From: an uncultured Bacteroidales bacterium
GTDB lineage: Bacteria > Bacteroidota > Bacteroidia > Bacteroidales > Paludibacteraceae
DNA: 64,000 nt
Assembly (NCBI GenBank): GCA_944321895.1
Contig: CALUNA010000010.1
Location: forward strand, 1-64,000
Reading direction: 5' to 3'
A program made the translations under genes and the position numbers. Each line of letters opens with the position of its first letter. The stretch's first letter is position 1. Shown here one piece after another: positions 34,893-44,730 of this stretch. Under the pieces are notes generated by a model. That model was given only the letters and a program-made list of their open reading frames with translations. It was not told the origin of the DNA and made no database searches.

Positions 34893-36662
34893 ATGAAACA
34901 GTTTTTTAAGTACACTTTTGCGACTATTCTGGGTGTTTTTGTATTTTCTGTTATTGTTTTCTTTTTGTTTATGGGCATAATTGGCTCGTTGGCCAGCATG
35001 TCGGAGGCGACAACGTCGGAGCTGAAGCCTAACTCTGTTTACGTGCTGGATTTGACGGGAACTTTGCAGGAACGCTCGGAAGATGATCCGTTTGCAGAAG
35101 TGTTTGCTGGAACAATGGGCAATTCTGCCGTGGCGACAAAAGGTTTGGATGATGTGTTGGCAAATATCCGGAAAGCAAAGAACGATGCCAATGTGATTGG
35201 TATCTACCTGAAAGGCGGCCAATTGAATTCCGGATATGCGAGCAAGAAGGAAATCCGTGATGCGTTGCTTGATTTCAAAACCTCCGGCAAGTTTGTGGCG
35301 GCATACGCGGACAATTATGGCCAGGCAAATTATTATCTGGCTACGGTGGCCGATACTTTATTGATGAATGCACAGGGAATGCTCGACTGGCGCGGCATGT
35401 ATTCCGAGTTGGAATTTTATAAAAACACGTTGGACAAATTGGGCATTGAGATGCAGATTGTGAAAGTGGGGACATACAAATCGGCGGTAGAACCGTATGT
35501 CAACACGAAAATGAGCGATGCCAACCGTGAGCAGATAGAAACCTATTTGCATTCCATTTGGGACAATATGGTGGTGGAAGTTTCCACATCGAGAGGCTTG
35601 TCATCCGTGCAACTGAATGAGTATGCCGACGAAATGATGGCTTTCCAGGAACCGGAGAAGTATGTGCAGTATGGTTTGGTTGATGCGTTGGTGTATGAAG
35701 ACCAGGTGGAAGGTGCCATCAAGGCATGTGCAGGTCTGGATTCGACCGCAACGGTTAATTTTGTGAAGCATGGCGCCATGTGCAAGTTTGTTCCCAAACA
35801 GAAATACCAGAAAGAAAAAATCGCGGTTATTTATGCAACCGGCGGCATCCAGGTGGAAGGTGGCGACGGCATTAACTCAAAATCGCTGGTCAAGACCATT
35901 GACGATGTGGCGGCCGATGAGAGCGTGAAATCCGTGGTTTTACGGGTCAACTCGCCGGGCGGAAGTGCTTATGCCAGCGAACAAATCTGGCGCAGCCTTG
36001 TGCAACTCAAAACCAGGAAGCCGTTGATTGTGTCGATGGGTGATTATGCCGCGTCGGGCGGATACTATATTTCCTGCATGGCCGACAGCATTGTGGCACA
36101 GCCGAATACCTTGACCGGTTCCATTGGTATTTTCGGGACGGTCCCGAACGTTTCCGGCCTGATGAAGAAAGTCGGGCTCACTTTTGACGGTGTGCAGACC
36201 AATAAGATGAGTAACATGGAAACAAACATGGTTTTGCGGGGCATGAGCAGCGATGAACGCGCTTTGATGCAGGCTTATGTGAACCGTGGCTATGAGTTGT
36301 TCGTGAAGCGTTGTGCCGATGGACGCGGCATGAGCGTGGATGCCATAAAGGCCATAGCCGAAGGCCGCGTCTGGACGGGTGAAGATGCTTTGGAAATCGG
36401 TCTGGTCGATGAAATCGGCGGTTTGCAGCGTGCTGTTGAAATCGCTGCTGATTGTGCTGGCCTTTCGACATACCGCGTGGCGGAATATCCGGCCAAGAAA
36501 GATTTCGTTACCAAAATGTTGGAAAGCATGAACACGGAAGCGTTGGCCGATAAAATAGCCCGCGCCAGGTTCGGCGAACAATACGATATGCTGAGACGTA
36601 TCCGTGAAGCAACCGAAACCCAAGGCTTGCAGGCTGTTATGCCGTTTGTCATAATCAACTGA
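34893..36662 (+). CDS. sppA: Signal peptide peptidase SppA (67 kDa type)
   Basis: This membrane-anchored serine protease degrades cleaved signal peptides. The 589 residues include an N-terminal membrane helix (residues 8-33) and two tandem ClpP-like domains, the long E. coli-type architecture. The general-base lysine is in KVGTYKSAVEPY in the first domain. The nucleophile serine is in GDYAASGGYYIS in the second, preceded by VLRVNSPGGSAYASEQIW. It heads an operon with lpxK 10 bases downstream. Confidence 0.94.
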   Translation: MKQFFKYTFATILGVFVFSVIVFFLFMGIIGSLASMSEATTSELKPNSVYVLDLTGTLQERSEDDPFAEVFAGTMGNSAVATKGLDDVLANIRKAKNDANVIGIYLKGGQLNSGYASKKEIRDALLDFKTSGKFVAAYADNYGQANYYLATVADTLLMNAQGMLDWRGMYSELEFYKNTLDKLGIEMQIVKVGTYKSAVEPYVNTKMSDANREQIETYLHSIWDNMVVEVSTSRGLSSVQLNEYADEMMAFQEPEKYVQYGLVDALVYEDQVEGAIKACAGLDSTATVNFVKHGAMCKFVPKQKYQKEKIAVIYATGGIQVEGGDGINSKSLVKTIDDVAADESVKSVVLRVNSPGGSAYASEQIWRSLVQLKTRKPLIVSMGDYAASGGYYISCMADSIVAQPNTLTGSIGIFGTVPNVSGLMKKVGLTFDGVQTNKMSNMETNMVLRGMSSDERALMQAYVNRGYELFVKRCADGRGMSVDAIKAIAEGRVWTGEDALEIGLVDEIGGLQRAVEIAADCAGLSTYRVAEYPAKKDFVTKMLESMNTEALADKIARARFGEQYDMLRRIREATETQGLQAVMPFVIIN

Positions 36663-36672
36663 ATGTGAGCGT

Positions 36673-37731
36673 TTGAAGATTGTCCTTGCCATATTGTCGG
36701 GGCTTTATGCCATAGTTGTCGGACTGCGTAACTGGTTGTTCGACAAAGGGTATTTGTATAAGTGGCAGCCTCCGGTGGCAACAATCTGCGTGGGTAATCT
36801 GTCGGTTGGAGGAACCGGAAAGACACCGCATACGATGGCGCTGGTGCAGATGCTCCGTCCGGATTACAAGGTGGCGGTTTTGAGCCGTGGTTATAAGCGG
36901 AAGACGCGCGGATTCCATTTGGCCGGCGCGGACAGCACGGTGTACGACATAGGCGATGAGCCGATGTTGTTGCATACGGTTTTTCCTGACATTCCGGTGG
37001 CTGTGTGCGAAAAGCGCGTGCATGGCGTAAAGCGTCTGTTGAAGATGTTCCCGGATTTGGATGTGGTTATCCTGGATGATGCCTACCAGCACCGTTACAT
37101 TGAAGCCGGCTATTCCATCCTGCTGACGCCATACGATAATCTATATGTGCACGACCGGTATTTGCCGTTGGGTACTTTGCGCGAATCGAAACACGGCAGT
37201 TTGCGGGCAAACATGGTGATTGTTACCAAATGTCCGGATGATTTGCGTCCGATAGACATGCGTGTGGTCATTTCCACCTTGCAACTGCCTCCGTATCAGA
37301 CCTTGCTGTTTTCCAAAATGCGTTACGGCGAATTGTATCCGTTGTTTCCGGACCGGGCGGAGCCATATACTCTCTCTGAGTTAGCCGCCAGGGAAACGCA
37401 GGTGTGCATGTTGGCGGGCATAGCCTTGCCGGGCTACATGCAGCGTTATTTGGAAAAATGTTTCAAGGTGGTCAAGCCTTTATGTTTTCCGGATCATCAC
37501 AATTATCACGTACGGGACATGAAACGCTTGCAGCAGGAATTTGATGCGTTGCAGACAGGCCGTCGCGTTATCATTACTACCCAGAAGGATGCGGCGCGTC
37601 TGTGTGCGTGGAAGCAGTTCCCGGAACAATTGAAACCGTATATTTATGTCTTGCCGATTGATGTGGAAATCGTGAACGGCATGGACGAATGGCAAAAACC
37701 TGTCTTGAAATACATGAAACAAAAAATTTGA
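36673..37731 (+). CDS. lpxK: Tetraacyldisaccharide 4'-kinase
   Basis: LpxK phosphorylates the 4' position of the lipid A disaccharide at the inner membrane. The 352 residues start with a hydrophobic helix. The P-loop is VGNLSVGGTGKTPHTMAL, close to the N-terminus as in the family; DVVILDDAYQHRYIEAGYSI is the second conserved motif. The start is a TTG, since no ATG in this frame lies before the conserved N-terminal helix. With kdsB, a MsbA-like exporter and a GT9 enzyme elsewhere in the window it shows that the cell makes LPS. Confidence 0.93.
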   Translation: MKIVLAILSGLYAIVVGLRNWLFDKGYLYKWQPPVATICVGNLSVGGTGKTPHTMALVQMLRPDYKVAVLSRGYKRKTRGFHLAGADSTVYDIGDEPMLLHTVFPDIPVAVCEKRVHGVKRLLKMFPDLDVVILDDAYQHRYIEAGYSILLTPYDNLYVHDRYLPLGTLRESKHGSLRANMVIVTKCPDDLRPIDMRVVISTLQLPPYQTLLFSKMRYGELYPLFPDRAEPYTLSELAARETQVCMLAGIALPGYMQRYLEKCFKVVKPLCFPDHHNYHVRDMKRLQQEFDALQTGRRVIITTQKDAARLCAWKQFPEQLKPYIYVLPIDVEIVNGMDEWQKPVLKYMKQKI

Positions 37732-37764
37732 TTGTCGTTTTTTTGACAAAGAAAGGAGTTATAT

Positions 37765-38580
37765 ATGTTGGAAAAAATGAAAGAAACCGCAGCATTCTTG
37801 CGGAAGGAAATGAAATTGCAACCCAAAGTGGGGATTATCCTTGGCACGGGTCTCGGTAATTTGGCCACGCAGATAACGGACAAGCAGGAAATTCTGTACA
37901 CAAGCATTCCCAATTTCCCTGTTTCGACGGTGGAAGGGCATAGCGGCAAACTGATTGTCGGAAAACTGGGCGATACGGAAGTGCTTGCCATGCAGGGGCG
38001 TTTCCATTTCTACGAGGGTTATGACATGAAACAGGTAACGTTTCCGGTCCGGGTCATGCACCTGTTGGGCATTGAAACCTTGTTTGTATCGAACGCCTCC
38101 GGAGGCGTGAATCCAGATTTTGAAATCGGCGATTTGATGATTATCACCGACCATATCAACCTTTTTCCGGAACATCCGCTACGCGGGAAAAATTACAGCG
38201 AATTAGGACCGCGTTTCCTGGACATGAGCGAGGCATATGACAAAAAATTGATTGAGCAGGCGGAAAAAATTGCGGAACGGCATAACATACGTGTCGTGAA
38301 AGGTGTTTATGTCGGGACTTCGGGGCCGACGTATGAAACGCCAGCCGAATACCGTTATTTCCGTATTATTGGCGGTGATGCCGTCGGCATGAGCACTGTG
38401 CCGGAAGTCATTGTGGCCAACCACATGGGAATGCGCGTGTTCGGCATGAGCATTATTACGGATTTGGGCGTTCCCGGAAAAATCGTGGAGGTCAGCCACG
38501 AGGAAGTGCAGGAAATAGGTAACAGAGCACAACCTCTGATGACGTTGATTATGAAAGAATTGATAAACGGTTTGTCGTGA
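37765..38580 (+). CDS. Purine nucleoside phosphorylase (trimeric, PNP-I)
   Basis: The enzyme splits inosine and guanosine with phosphate in purine salvage. The 271 residues match the trimeric class. GIILGTGLGNLA is the phosphate loop, FPVSTVEGHSGKL and MQGRFHFYEGYDM follow, and VSNASGGVNPDFEIGDLMII plus the later GPTYETPAEYRYFR and VGMSTVPEVIVANHMGMRV are the family signatures. It lies 33 bases after lpxK and 10 bases before the ABC transporter. Confidence 0.94.
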   Translation: MLEKMKETAAFLRKEMKLQPKVGIILGTGLGNLATQITDKQEILYTSIPNFPVSTVEGHSGKLIVGKLGDTEVLAMQGRFHFYEGYDMKQVTFPVRVMHLLGIETLFVSNASGGVNPDFEIGDLMIITDHINLFPEHPLRGKNYSELGPRFLDMSEAYDKKLIEQAEKIAERHNIRVVKGVYVGTSGPTYETPAEYRYFRIIGGDAVGMSTVPEVIVANHMGMRVFGMSIITDLGVPGKIVEVSHEEVQEIGNRAQPLMTLIMKELINGLS

Positions 38581-38590
38581 TGGAATAAAT

Positions 38591-40426
38591 ATGGATTTTC
38601 TGAAATTATTGCGTCGTTTCATTCCGCCTTATAAAAAGGAAGTCGCGCTGAACGTGCTCTTCAATTTGTTGAGCACGCTGTTCAGCCTGTTTTCTTTTGC
38701 GGCCATCATTCCGGTCTTGCAAATCCTGTTCGGCATAACGACTGAGGTCGGTGTTACAGTGGAATGGAATTGGGGCATGAGCATAGGCGATATTGTTTCG
38801 GCTTGGAAGAACAATCTGCTGGTATATATTGCCGGTTCGGTGCAGTCGCTTGGAGCCGGCTGGATGTTGTTCTACATTGGTCTTTTCCTGGTTGTTATGA
38901 CCTTTTTCAAGACTTGGGCATCCTATATGGCTTCGTTTTACATGATTCCGATTCGTACCGGCGTGTTGCGCGATTTGCGTTCCAGCCTCTACCGGAAAGT
39001 TATATCGTTGCCGATAGGTTTCTTTTCGGAGGAGCGCAAGGGCGATATCATTGCGCGTATGACAGGCGATGTCGGTGAGGTGGAAGCATCTATTATGAGC
39101 TCCTTGGACATGATGTTCAAGAACCCCATAATGATTCTTATTTATCTGGTTACCATGTTTTTGATGAGCTGGCAACTGACTTTGTTCGTGCTGTTGCTTC
39201 TTCCGTTCAGCGGTTGGCTGATAGGACGTATCGGAAAATCGCTGAAAAAGCGTTCCACCAAAGGTCAGGAGCAGACGGCCGACCTGCTTACCCAGATAGA
39301 GGAAACGTTGGGAGGTTTGCGCGTCGTGAAAGCTTTCAATGCGCAACATAAGCTGATAGAACGTTTCGATAACCTGAATGATGAGACAAGGCACACGTTC
39401 AATCGGCTGAACCGGCGTTATGCCATGGCGCATCCGGTCAGCGAATTTCTCGGCACTTTCGTGATAGCCATTCTGTTGTGGTACGGCGGCAGCCTGATAT
39501 TGTCGGACAGCAGTCCGATTGCCGCACCTGAGTTTATCTATTACCTGGTTATTTTTTACAGCATAATCAATCCGGCAAAGGATTTCTCGAAAGCAGCGTA
39601 CAGCATCAGGAAAGGTATGGCATCGTTGGAGCGTATCGATAAGATTTTGCAGACCGAAAGCACGATTGTCGAACCGGAAAACCCGCTCCCTCTTCCGGTG
39701 TTTTCCAAAGGAATTGTGTATGATAATGTCAGCTTCCATTATCAGAAGGGCCGTCAGGTCTTGCAAAACATACAGTTGGAAATTCCGAAAGGCAAGACGG
39801 TGGCCCTGGTGGGGCAGAGCGGCAGCGGAAAAACGACCATGCTTGATTTGTTGCCGCGTTTCTACGATGTGTGCGAAGGCGCCATTACCATCGATGGCGT
39901 GGACATACGCAATTTGTCCACCTATGATTTGCGCTCCCTGATGGGCAACGTGAACCAGGAAGCCGTGCTTTTCAACGACACGTTTTTCAACAATATATCT
40001 TTCGGTGTGGAGAACGCCACGCAGGCGGATGTGGAACGTGCGGCACGCATTGCCAATGCACATGAATTTATCATGGACACTCCCGATGGATATCAGACGA
40101 CCGTGGGTGACCGTGGTTCCAAGCTTTCGGGCGGACAACGCCAACGTATCAGTATTGCGCGTGCCATTCTGAAGAATCCGCCAATCCTGATTCTGGACGA
40201 AGCCACCTCGGCGCTCGATACGGAATCGGAAAAAATGGTGCAGGATGCCTTGGAAAAACTGATGCAGAACCGCACGACGTTGGTGGTTGCCCACAGGCTC
40301 AGCACCATCAAGCGCGCCGATCTGATTTGCGTGATGCACGAAGGCCGGATTGTGGAACGCGGCAAGCACGAAGAGCTGCTTGCTCTGGGAGGTTTCTATA
40401 CCAAATATTGGGAAATGCAGTCGTAA
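38591..40426 (+). CDS. MsbA-like ABC exporter (fused permease-ATPase)
   Basis: This 611-residue half-transporter has six membrane helices in residues 1-330 and an ATPase domain. Walker A is VGQSGSGKTT, the signature is LSGGQRQR, Walker B is ILILDEATSALD and the switch His is in VVAHRLST. Family relatives flip lipid A or export lipids and peptides. The position in an operon with lpxK favours a lipid A flippase, but general multidrug export is not excluded. A clear terminator follows at 40450-40488. Confidence 0.88.
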   Translation: MDFLKLLRRFIPPYKKEVALNVLFNLLSTLFSLFSFAAIIPVLQILFGITTEVGVTVEWNWGMSIGDIVSAWKNNLLVYIAGSVQSLGAGWMLFYIGLFLVVMTFFKTWASYMASFYMIPIRTGVLRDLRSSLYRKVISLPIGFFSEERKGDIIARMTGDVGEVEASIMSSLDMMFKNPIMILIYLVTMFLMSWQLTLFVLLLLPFSGWLIGRIGKSLKKRSTKGQEQTADLLTQIEETLGGLRVVKAFNAQHKLIERFDNLNDETRHTFNRLNRRYAMAHPVSEFLGTFVIAILLWYGGSLILSDSSPIAAPEFIYYLVIFYSIINPAKDFSKAAYSIRKGMASLERIDKILQTESTIVEPENPLPLPVFSKGIVYDNVSFHYQKGRQVLQNIQLEIPKGKTVALVGQSGSGKTTMLDLLPRFYDVCEGAITIDGVDIRNLSTYDLRSLMGNVNQEAVLFNDTFFNNISFGVENATQADVERAARIANAHEFIMDTPDGYQTTVGDRGSKLSGGQRQRISIARAILKNPPILILDEATSALDTESEKMVQDALEKLMQNRTTLVVAHRLSTIKRADLICVMHEGRIVERGKHEELLALGGFYTKYWEMQS

Positions 40427-40449
40427 TTTCCTTTCTTTCTTTGAATTGC

Positions 40450-40488
40450 AACCGGCAGGATTTTCTGGATTCTTGCCGGTTTTTTTTG
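40450..40488 (+). terminator. Terminator of the sppA-msbA operon
   Basis: The arms aaccggca (40450-40457) and tgccggtt (40474-40481) pair perfectly and lead into a run of eight or nine T residues. Confidence 0.88.
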
Positions 40489-40556
40489 TATGCCGGGCGG
40501 TTTCGCCAACTTTGGAAAACTTATCAACAATGCCCCGGATTCGATGAATTATTGCT

Positions 40557-40564
40557 TATCTTTG
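40557..40564 (+). promoter_or_regulatory. -7 promoter element of dnaE
   Basis: TATCTTTG matches TAnnTTTG and lies about 48 bases before the dnaE ATG at 40612, in the gap after the terminator. The -33 element is not obvious. Confidence 0.55.
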
Positions 40565-40611
40565 CCCAAGACGAAAAACGATTATTCACCATTTCATATC
40601 CTTCTCGTATT

Positions 40612-43600
40612 ATGAATTTTACCCATTTGCATGTCCATTCACATTATTCTATCCTCGACGGCATGTCGAAAGTTCCCGATTTGATCGACAAATGTGTGCG
40701 TACAGGTATGTATTCCATTGCATTGACCGACCATGGAGACATGTTCGGTATCAAGGAGTTCCTGGATTATGTGGGAAAATATAATGGCAAGGTCAAGGAC
40801 AAAATCCGTGAGTTGGAACAGAAACTGGCGAACGCAGAAACGGCCGAGACGGATAAGCCTGTTTTGCAGGACCAGCTGGCTGAAGCCCGTTCCCGGATTT
40901 TCAAGCCGATAGTCGGTGTGGAAGCCTATTGTGCACATACATCGCTTAAAAACCGGAAAGAACTGGATGACCGCAGCGGCTGGCATTTGATTTTGTTGGC
41001 CAAGAACAAGAAAGGTTACCAGAATCTTTGCAAATTGGTTTCCATATCGTGGATTGATGGTTTTTATTACCGTCCGCGTATCGACAAGGAGATTTTGGAG
41101 AAATACCATGAGGGTTTGATCGTTTGTTCGGCATGTCTGGGCGGTGAGATTCCGCAGAAAATCATGAATGGTGACATGCAGGGGGCAGAAAAGGCTATCC
41201 GTTGGTTTAAATCCTTGTTTGGTGATGATTATTATCTGGAATTACAACGCCACAAGACAGATAAACCGAATGCAGACCAGGAAGTGTATCAACATCAGTT
41301 GGTCGTGAACAAAGCTTTGTTGGAGCTGGCCGAAAAGACAGCCACAAAAATAATTGCGACCAATGATGTCCATTTTGTGGAAGAGGAACATGCAGAGGCG
41401 CACGACCGCCTGATTTGTTTGAGTACCGGCCGTTTCCTGGATGAAGCTGGGCGTATGCATTATACGATGCAGGAATGGCTGAAAACTCCCGATGAAATGG
41501 CTGAATTGTTTGCTGATATTCCGCAGGCTCTGGAAAATACGCAGGAAATTGTTGACAAAGTGGAAACATATAGCATTGATTCCGGCCCTTTGATGCCTGT
41601 GTTCGATATTCCCGAATCATTTGGAACGGAAGCGGAATACAGGCAGAAGTTTACGGAAAAGCAGCTTTTCGATGAATTTACGCAGGATGAAAAGGGCAAT
41701 GTGGTCATGTCGGAAGACAAAGCGCAAAAAAAGGTGGAGGCGTTGGGTGGATACGAACGGTTGTACCGTATCAAGTTGGAAGCCGATTACTTGGCCGAAC
41801 TGGCCTGGAAAGGTGCTGCGGAACGTTATGAAGAAATGACGGATGAAATACACGAACGTATTGTGTTTGAATTGCATATCATGAAAACCATGGGTTTCCC
41901 GGGCTACTTCCTGATTGTGCAGGATTTTATCAATGCGGCGCGTAAAATGGGTGTTTCTGTCGGGCCGGGGCGTGGCTCGGCTGCCGGCTCCGTGGTGGCC
42001 TATTGCCTGCACATTACGGACATAGACCCCTTGAAATATGATTTGCTGTTTGAGCGTTTCCTGAATCCTGACCGTATCTCGTTGCCTGATATAGACATAG
42101 ACTTCGATGATGACGGCCGGGCGGAAGTGTTGCGTTGGGTCACGGAAAAATACGGTAAGGAGAAAGTTGCCCACATTATCACTTACGGGACGATGGCAAC
42201 CAAATCGAGTATAGCCGATGTGGGGCGTGTGCAACGTGTGCCTTTGCCGGTGGTGAACGAGTTGAAGTCGTTCGTGCCGGACAAGTTCGATGACAGTCTG
42301 GCCGACCCGAAAACCGGTAAGGTTCCGAAAGTCAATCTGAAAAACTGCCTGAAATACGTACCGGAATTGCAGAAGGCAAGCCAGTCGGAAGACCGCAACA
42401 TAGCCGATTTGCTGAAATATGCGACCATGTTGGAAGGAACAGTGCGTCAGACGGGCGTTCACGCATGCGGTGTCATCATCGGTGCGGATGACCTGACCAA
42501 GTTCGTGCCGCTCAGCACGGCCAAGGAAAAGGGAAGCGACCAGGATGTGCTTGTAACGCAATACGAAGGTTCGGTTATTGAGAGTGTCGGGTTGATCAAA
42601 ATGGACTTCCTTGGTTTGAAGACACTTTCCATCATTAAGGAAACGCTGAAAAACATCAAAAAATCGAAAGGCGTGGACCTGGACATAGACAAAATTCCCA
42701 TTGATGACAAGGCTACCTATGAATTGTACAGTCAGGGAAAAACAGTCGGAACCTTCCAGTTTGAATCGGCCGGCATGCAAAAATACCTGCGTGAGCTCCA
42801 GCCATCTACCTTCGAGGATCTGATTGCGATGAATGCGCTCTATCGGCCGGGACCAATGCAGTATATCCCGCAATTCATTGCGCGCAAGCACGGCAAGGAA
42901 CCTATCAAGTACGATATCCCGATTATGGAAAAATATTTGAAGGACACGTATGGAATTACGGTTTATCAGGAGCAGGTCATGCTTTTGTCGCGCCTGCTGG
43001 CCAATTTTACGCGCGGTGAATCCGATACCTTGCGGAAAGCCATGGGCAAAAAGCAGAAAGACAAGCTGGATCACATGAAACCCGATTTCATAGAGCGTGG
43101 CAAGAAAAACGGGCATGATCCCAAGGTGCTGGAAAAAATCTGGGCCGACTGGGAACATTTCGCTTCGTATGCGTTCAACAAGTCACATGCAACATGTTAT
43201 TCCTGGGTGTCCTATCAGACTGCCTATCTGAAAGCACATTATCCGGCAGAATTCATGGCGGCCAACTTGACGCGGAACATGGATAACATTGTGGAAGTCG
43301 CCAAGTTCATGGACGAGTGCAAAGCCATGGGAATCAACGTGCTTGAGCCGGATGTGAACGAGAGTGAGCTGCATTTCAGCGTAAATGAGGCCGGGCATAT
43401 CCGTTTTGGCCTGGGAGGAATCAAAGGAGTGGGCGAGGGCGCAGCCGAAATGATTCTGAACGAACGCCGGAAAAATGGAAAATACAAGAATATCTATGAT
43501 TTTGTGGAGCGTATCAATTTGAATACCTGCAATAAAAAAACGTTGGAAAGCCTGGCCTTTTCCGGTGCGTTCGACAGTTTCGAGGATGCGTACAGGGAAC

Positions 43601-44436
43601 AATATTTCATTCTGAACGAAAAAGGCGAATGGGCGTTTGATGACAATATCATGCGCTATGGAAACAAATATCAGTCGGATGTGGCGTTTGCCGGAAATTC
43701 GCTTTTCGGAGATATGGACGTCGTTCCTGTTACACGTCCGAAACTTTCCGCTACTCCCCGTTGGTCGGCACTGTACAGGCTCGGACGTGAAAAAGAACTC
43801 ATAGGCATGTATTTGTCGGCCCACCCGCTTGATGATTACGAGTTTGAGATTGGATACTTGTGCAATGCGACGACCACACAATTGAAGAATATGGAGAAGT
43901 ACAAGGGCAAGGTGTTGCGTGTCGGCGGTGTGGTGACGCTTGTCAAGCAAGGCATCTCGCAGAAAAGCGGCAAACCATACGGCTTCATGACCCTGGAGGA
44001 CCAGGAAGGCTCTTATGAATTCCGTTTGTATGGCCAGACATACATTGATTTCAGCAAATACATGATTAAGGACTTGTATCTGATGGTTACCGTGTCCGTG
44101 CAGCAGCGTATGGGTTTTGACCGCAAGCCGACTGATGAATGGGAAACAAGAATCCAGAAAATAGAACCCCTGTCCGAAGTGGCTTCGAAAATGATCCGTT
44201 CGCTGACGCTGCAAATTCCTATCAACACCTTGCAGCCTGTGTGGATAAACGAATTAAAGGACATCCTGAAGCAAAACAAGGGTGATTTGCCTTTGTATAT
44301 CCAGGTATATGAAAACAAGCGTAGTTCGGTTCTTTTCCGAAGCCGCTCATGTCCTGTCAGAATGTCACCGGAAATGTTCCGCTATCTGAAAAAACAGAAA
44401 TATGATAATCAGATGGATTTCACGGTCAACTTGTAA
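40612..44436 (+). CDS. dnaE: DNA polymerase III alpha subunit
   Basis: This is the replicative DNA polymerase, 1274 residues. The N-terminal PHP domain begins MNFTHLHVHSHYSILDGMSK, with the metal-binding histidines of DnaE1-type enzymes. The polymerase active-site acidic cluster PDIDIDF is at residues 492-498, after GPGRGSAAGSVVAYCLHITD. The fingers, the tandem HhH region and an OB-fold near residue 1100 (LRVGGVVTLVKQGISQKSGK) follow. The open frame extends upstream to 40327, but the ATG at 40612 starts exactly at the conserved N-terminus and lies after the promoter. A glutaredoxin-like gene follows after 19 bases. Confidence 0.97.
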   Translation: MNFTHLHVHSHYSILDGMSKVPDLIDKCVRTGMYSIALTDHGDMFGIKEFLDYVGKYNGKVKDKIRELEQKLANAETAETDKPVLQDQLAEARSRIFKPIVGVEAYCAHTSLKNRKELDDRSGWHLILLAKNKKGYQNLCKLVSISWIDGFYYRPRIDKEILEKYHEGLIVCSACLGGEIPQKIMNGDMQGAEKAIRWFKSLFGDDYYLELQRHKTDKPNADQEVYQHQLVVNKALLELAEKTATKIIATNDVHFVEEEHAEAHDRLICLSTGRFLDEAGRMHYTMQEWLKTPDEMAELFADIPQALENTQEIVDKVETYSIDSGPLMPVFDIPESFGTEAEYRQKFTEKQLFDEFTQDEKGNVVMSEDKAQKKVEALGGYERLYRIKLEADYLAELAWKGAAERYEEMTDEIHERIVFELHIMKTMGFPGYFLIVQDFINAARKMGVSVGPGRGSAAGSVVAYCLHITDIDPLKYDLLFERFLNPDRISLPDIDIDFDDDGRAEVLRWVTEKYGKEKVAHIITYGTMATKSSIADVGRVQRVPLPVVNELKSFVPDKFDDSLADPKTGKVPKVNLKNCLKYVPELQKASQSEDRNIADLLKYATMLEGTVRQTGVHACGVIIGADDLTKFVPLSTAKEKGSDQDVLVTQYEGSVIESVGLIKMDFLGLKTLSIIKETLKNIKKSKGVDLDIDKIPIDDKATYELYSQGKTVGTFQFESAGMQKYLRELQPSTFEDLIAMNALYRPGPMQYIPQFIARKHGKEPIKYDIPIMEKYLKDTYGITVYQEQVMLLSRLLANFTRGESDTLRKAMGKKQKDKLDHMKPDFIERGKKNGHDPKVLEKIWADWEHFASYAFNKSHATCYSWVSYQTAYLKAHYPAEFMAANLTRNMDNIVEVAKFMDECKAMGINVLEPDVNESELHFSVNEAGHIRFGLGGIKGVGEGAAEMILNERRKNGKYKNIYDFVERINLNTCNKKTLESLAFSGAFDSFEDAYREQYFILNEKGEWAFDDNIMRYGNKYQSDVAFAGNSLFGDMDVVPVTRPKLSATPRWSALYRLGREKELIGMYLSAHPLDDYEFEIGYLCNATTTQLKNMEKYKGKVLRVGGVVTLVKQGISQKSGKPYGFMTLEDQEGSYEFRLYGQTYIDFSKYMIKDLYLMVTVSVQQRMGFDRKPTDEWETRIQKIEPLSEVASKMIRSLTLQIPINTLQPVWINELKDILKQNKGDLPLYIQVYENKRSSVLFRSRSCPVRMSPEMFRYLKKQKYDNQMDFTVNL

Positions 44437-44455
44437 ATGTAAATTTTAAAATGGA

Positions 44456-44719
44456 ATGTATATGAAAACCATAACAATGTTTTACCAGCGGCGTTGCCCG
44501 TTTTGCAAAAAGGCTTTTGCCTATATGGACGAATTGCTGCAACAGGAGCCCTATAAAGGCCTGCAAATAGACAAAATAGAGGAAACCGAGCAGCCGGAGC
44601 TGGCTGACCGGTACGATTATTATTACGTGCCGACGTTTTACATTGACGGGGAGAAAGTGCACGAAGGCGGCATCTTCCGCGACGAGGTCAAAGCTTTGTT
44701 CGACAAGGCCTTGGAATAA
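44456..44719 (+). CDS. Glutaredoxin-like thiol protein
   Basis: The 87-residue protein has a thioredoxin fold with the CPFC active site at residues 14-17 (MFYQRRCPFCKKAFAYMDEL). YYYVPTFYIDGEKVHEGG contains the cis-proline and the GSH/substrate loop. It probably acts as a cytoplasmic thiol reductase. Two ATG codons, at 44456 and 44462, are equally possible starts. It may be cotranscribed with dnaE. Its stop lies only 11 bases from the end of the convergent LacI gene, with no terminator hairpin between them. Confidence 0.85.
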   Translation: MYMKTITMFYQRRCPFCKKAFAYMDELLQQEPYKGLQIDKIEETEQPELADRYDYYYVPTFYIDGEKVHEGGIFRDEVKALFDKALE

Positions 44720-44730
44720 TCTTTTGGACT

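Noticed and set aside
38606-40369. Long minus-strand frame antisense to the ABC transporter
   Set aside because: Its translation is His/Gln/Arg-rich, typical of a mirrored coding strand, and the plus strand has a complete ABC transporter.
40327-40611. Upstream extension of the dnaE frame
   Set aside because: It overlaps the ABC transporter end, its terminator and the dnaE promoter, and the conserved PHP domain starts at the ATG at 40612.
41617-43158. Long minus-strand frame antisense to dnaE
   Set aside because: It lies inside conserved polymerase sequence and has no domain of its own.
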